Of a stretch of 6,732 nucleotides of DNA, positions 6,255 through 6,732 are shown piece by piece. Each line of letters begins with the position of its first letter. Position 1 is the stretch's first letter. The stretch comes from an uncultured Planctomycetaceae bacterium. Lineage in GTDB: Bacteria > Planctomycetota > Planctomycetia > Planctomycetales > Planctomycetaceae. The stretch is taken from assembly GCA_903898975.1 (NCBI GenBank), contig CAIUHT010001335.1, positions 1-6,732 of the forward strand, given 5' to 3'. The notes under the pieces were generated by a model, which did no database searches, had not been told where the DNA came from, and saw only the letters and a list, made by a program, of their open reading frames with translations. Position numbers and translations under genes: made by a program.

Positions 6255-6732
6255 ATGCAGGCTCGGCAACCGCGGCGGGAGGGGTTCACCCTCGTCGAAC
6301 TGTTGGTCGTGATGGGCATCCTGGTGCTGCTGGCCAGCGTGACGCTCATGGCATTCAACAGCAACCGGGGGGGCGACCGCATCCGCTCGGCGGCCCGCTC
6401 AGCCCAGTCGGCCTTCCTGTCGGCCCGCGATCGCGCCATGCAGGCCAAAGACCTCCGCGGTATCCGCCTGATCGTCAACACCACCGACAAAATCTGCACC
6501 GGCTTTCAGCTCATTCGGCCGTTGCCCACACTGTCGGGTCGCGCGTCCACGTCGACTTCCATTGTTGCGTTGACGCCCACAGCCACATTGCCCTACTCGG
6601 GAGCAATCGTGGTGCCTCGCGGAACCTGGACCCAATACCAGACCAAGGGTTACTTCAGCAATGGCGTGGCTCGGGTTCGCATCCCCGGGACCAGCACCGG
6701 AACCTGGTTCCGCCTCATCAATACCGCCGCGC
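6255..6732 (+). CDS. GspH/FimT-like type II pseudopilin, truncated by window edge
   Basis: The frame is open from the ATG to the last base, giving 159 codons with no stop, so the C-terminus is missing. A short basic leader (QARQPRRE, 2-9) precedes the class III prepilin site: G10, then F11 as the +1 residue, with Glu at +5 (E15) in GFTLVELLVVMGIL (10-23). A hydrophobic helix runs to about residue 33. Proteins of this kind are cleaved after the Gly and N-methylated by a prepilin peptidase, then inserted in the inner membrane and assembled into type IV pili or type II secretion pseudopili. The stretch after the helix (IRSAARSAQSAFLSARDRAM, 43-62) resembles the amphipathic helix of GspH/FimT minor pseudopilins, followed by a beta-rich globular part. 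A neighbouring pseudopilin or secretion cluster to the right would be expected but is not visible. It does not look like the DUF1559 prepilins common in planctomycetes. The assignment to prepilins is firm, to GspH/FimT likely. Confidence 0.88.
   Translation, partial: MQARQPRREGFTLVELLVVMGILVLLASVTLMAFNSNRGGDRIRSAARSAQSAFLSARDRAMQAKDLRGIRLIVNTTDKICTGFQLIRPLPTLSGRASTSTSIVALTPTATLPYSGAIVVPRGTWTQYQTKGYFSNGVARVRIPGTSTGTWFRLINTAA

Noticed and set aside
1..6732. tRNA genes, CRISPR arrays, insertion sequences or phage attachment sites
   Set aside because: I saw no cloverleaf with a TTCGANNC arm, no regularly spaced repeats, no transposase or integrase motifs, and no flanking inverted repeats around the compositionally odd gene.

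Overview
The window is high-GC DNA carrying four plus-strand genes: an MFS permease, pheT, a putative ATP-binding regulator with an AlbA_2 domain, and the start of a pseudopilin gene cut by the right edge. The best guess for the source is a planctomycete. The grounds are the high GC, a PheT without its N-proximal tRNA-binding domain, the style of the permease, and weak Shine-Dalgarno sites on three of the four genes. This is inference, since no rRNA or other marker is present.

Layout: 1-130 is a leader with a possible -10 element. 131-1600 encodes a 12-helix MFS permease with a large soluble loop before its last helix. 1601-1776 holds a perfect 13-bp hairpin that probably ends the permease transcript. 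1777-3795 is pheT (672 aa), the beta subunit of phenylalanyl-tRNA synthetase, with no pheS visible. 3796-3957 holds a second terminator-like hairpin, a possible -10 element and an 8-bp direct repeat. 3958-5856 encodes a 632-aa protein with AlbA_2, GHKL-type ATP-binding and winged-helix regions and a C-terminal extension; its codon use is clearly less GC-rich than that of pheT. 5857-6254 is about 400 bases without a convincing gene, ending in a good sigma70-type promoter and a structured leader. 6255 to the end is a GspH/FimT-like prepilin missing its C-terminus.

The four genes do not look like one pathway. Hairpins separate the units, and at least the last gene has its own promoter. Two are housekeeping or transport genes (permease, pheT), one is accessory in character (the AlbA_2/ATPase protein), and one starts what may be a pseudopilin cluster. 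The least ordinary item is the AlbA_2/GHKL protein: its composition is foreign to its neighbours, its ATP-lid motif is altered, and its C-terminus resembles a sliding-clamp-binding peptide. Nothing here amounts to a clearly new multi-gene system.
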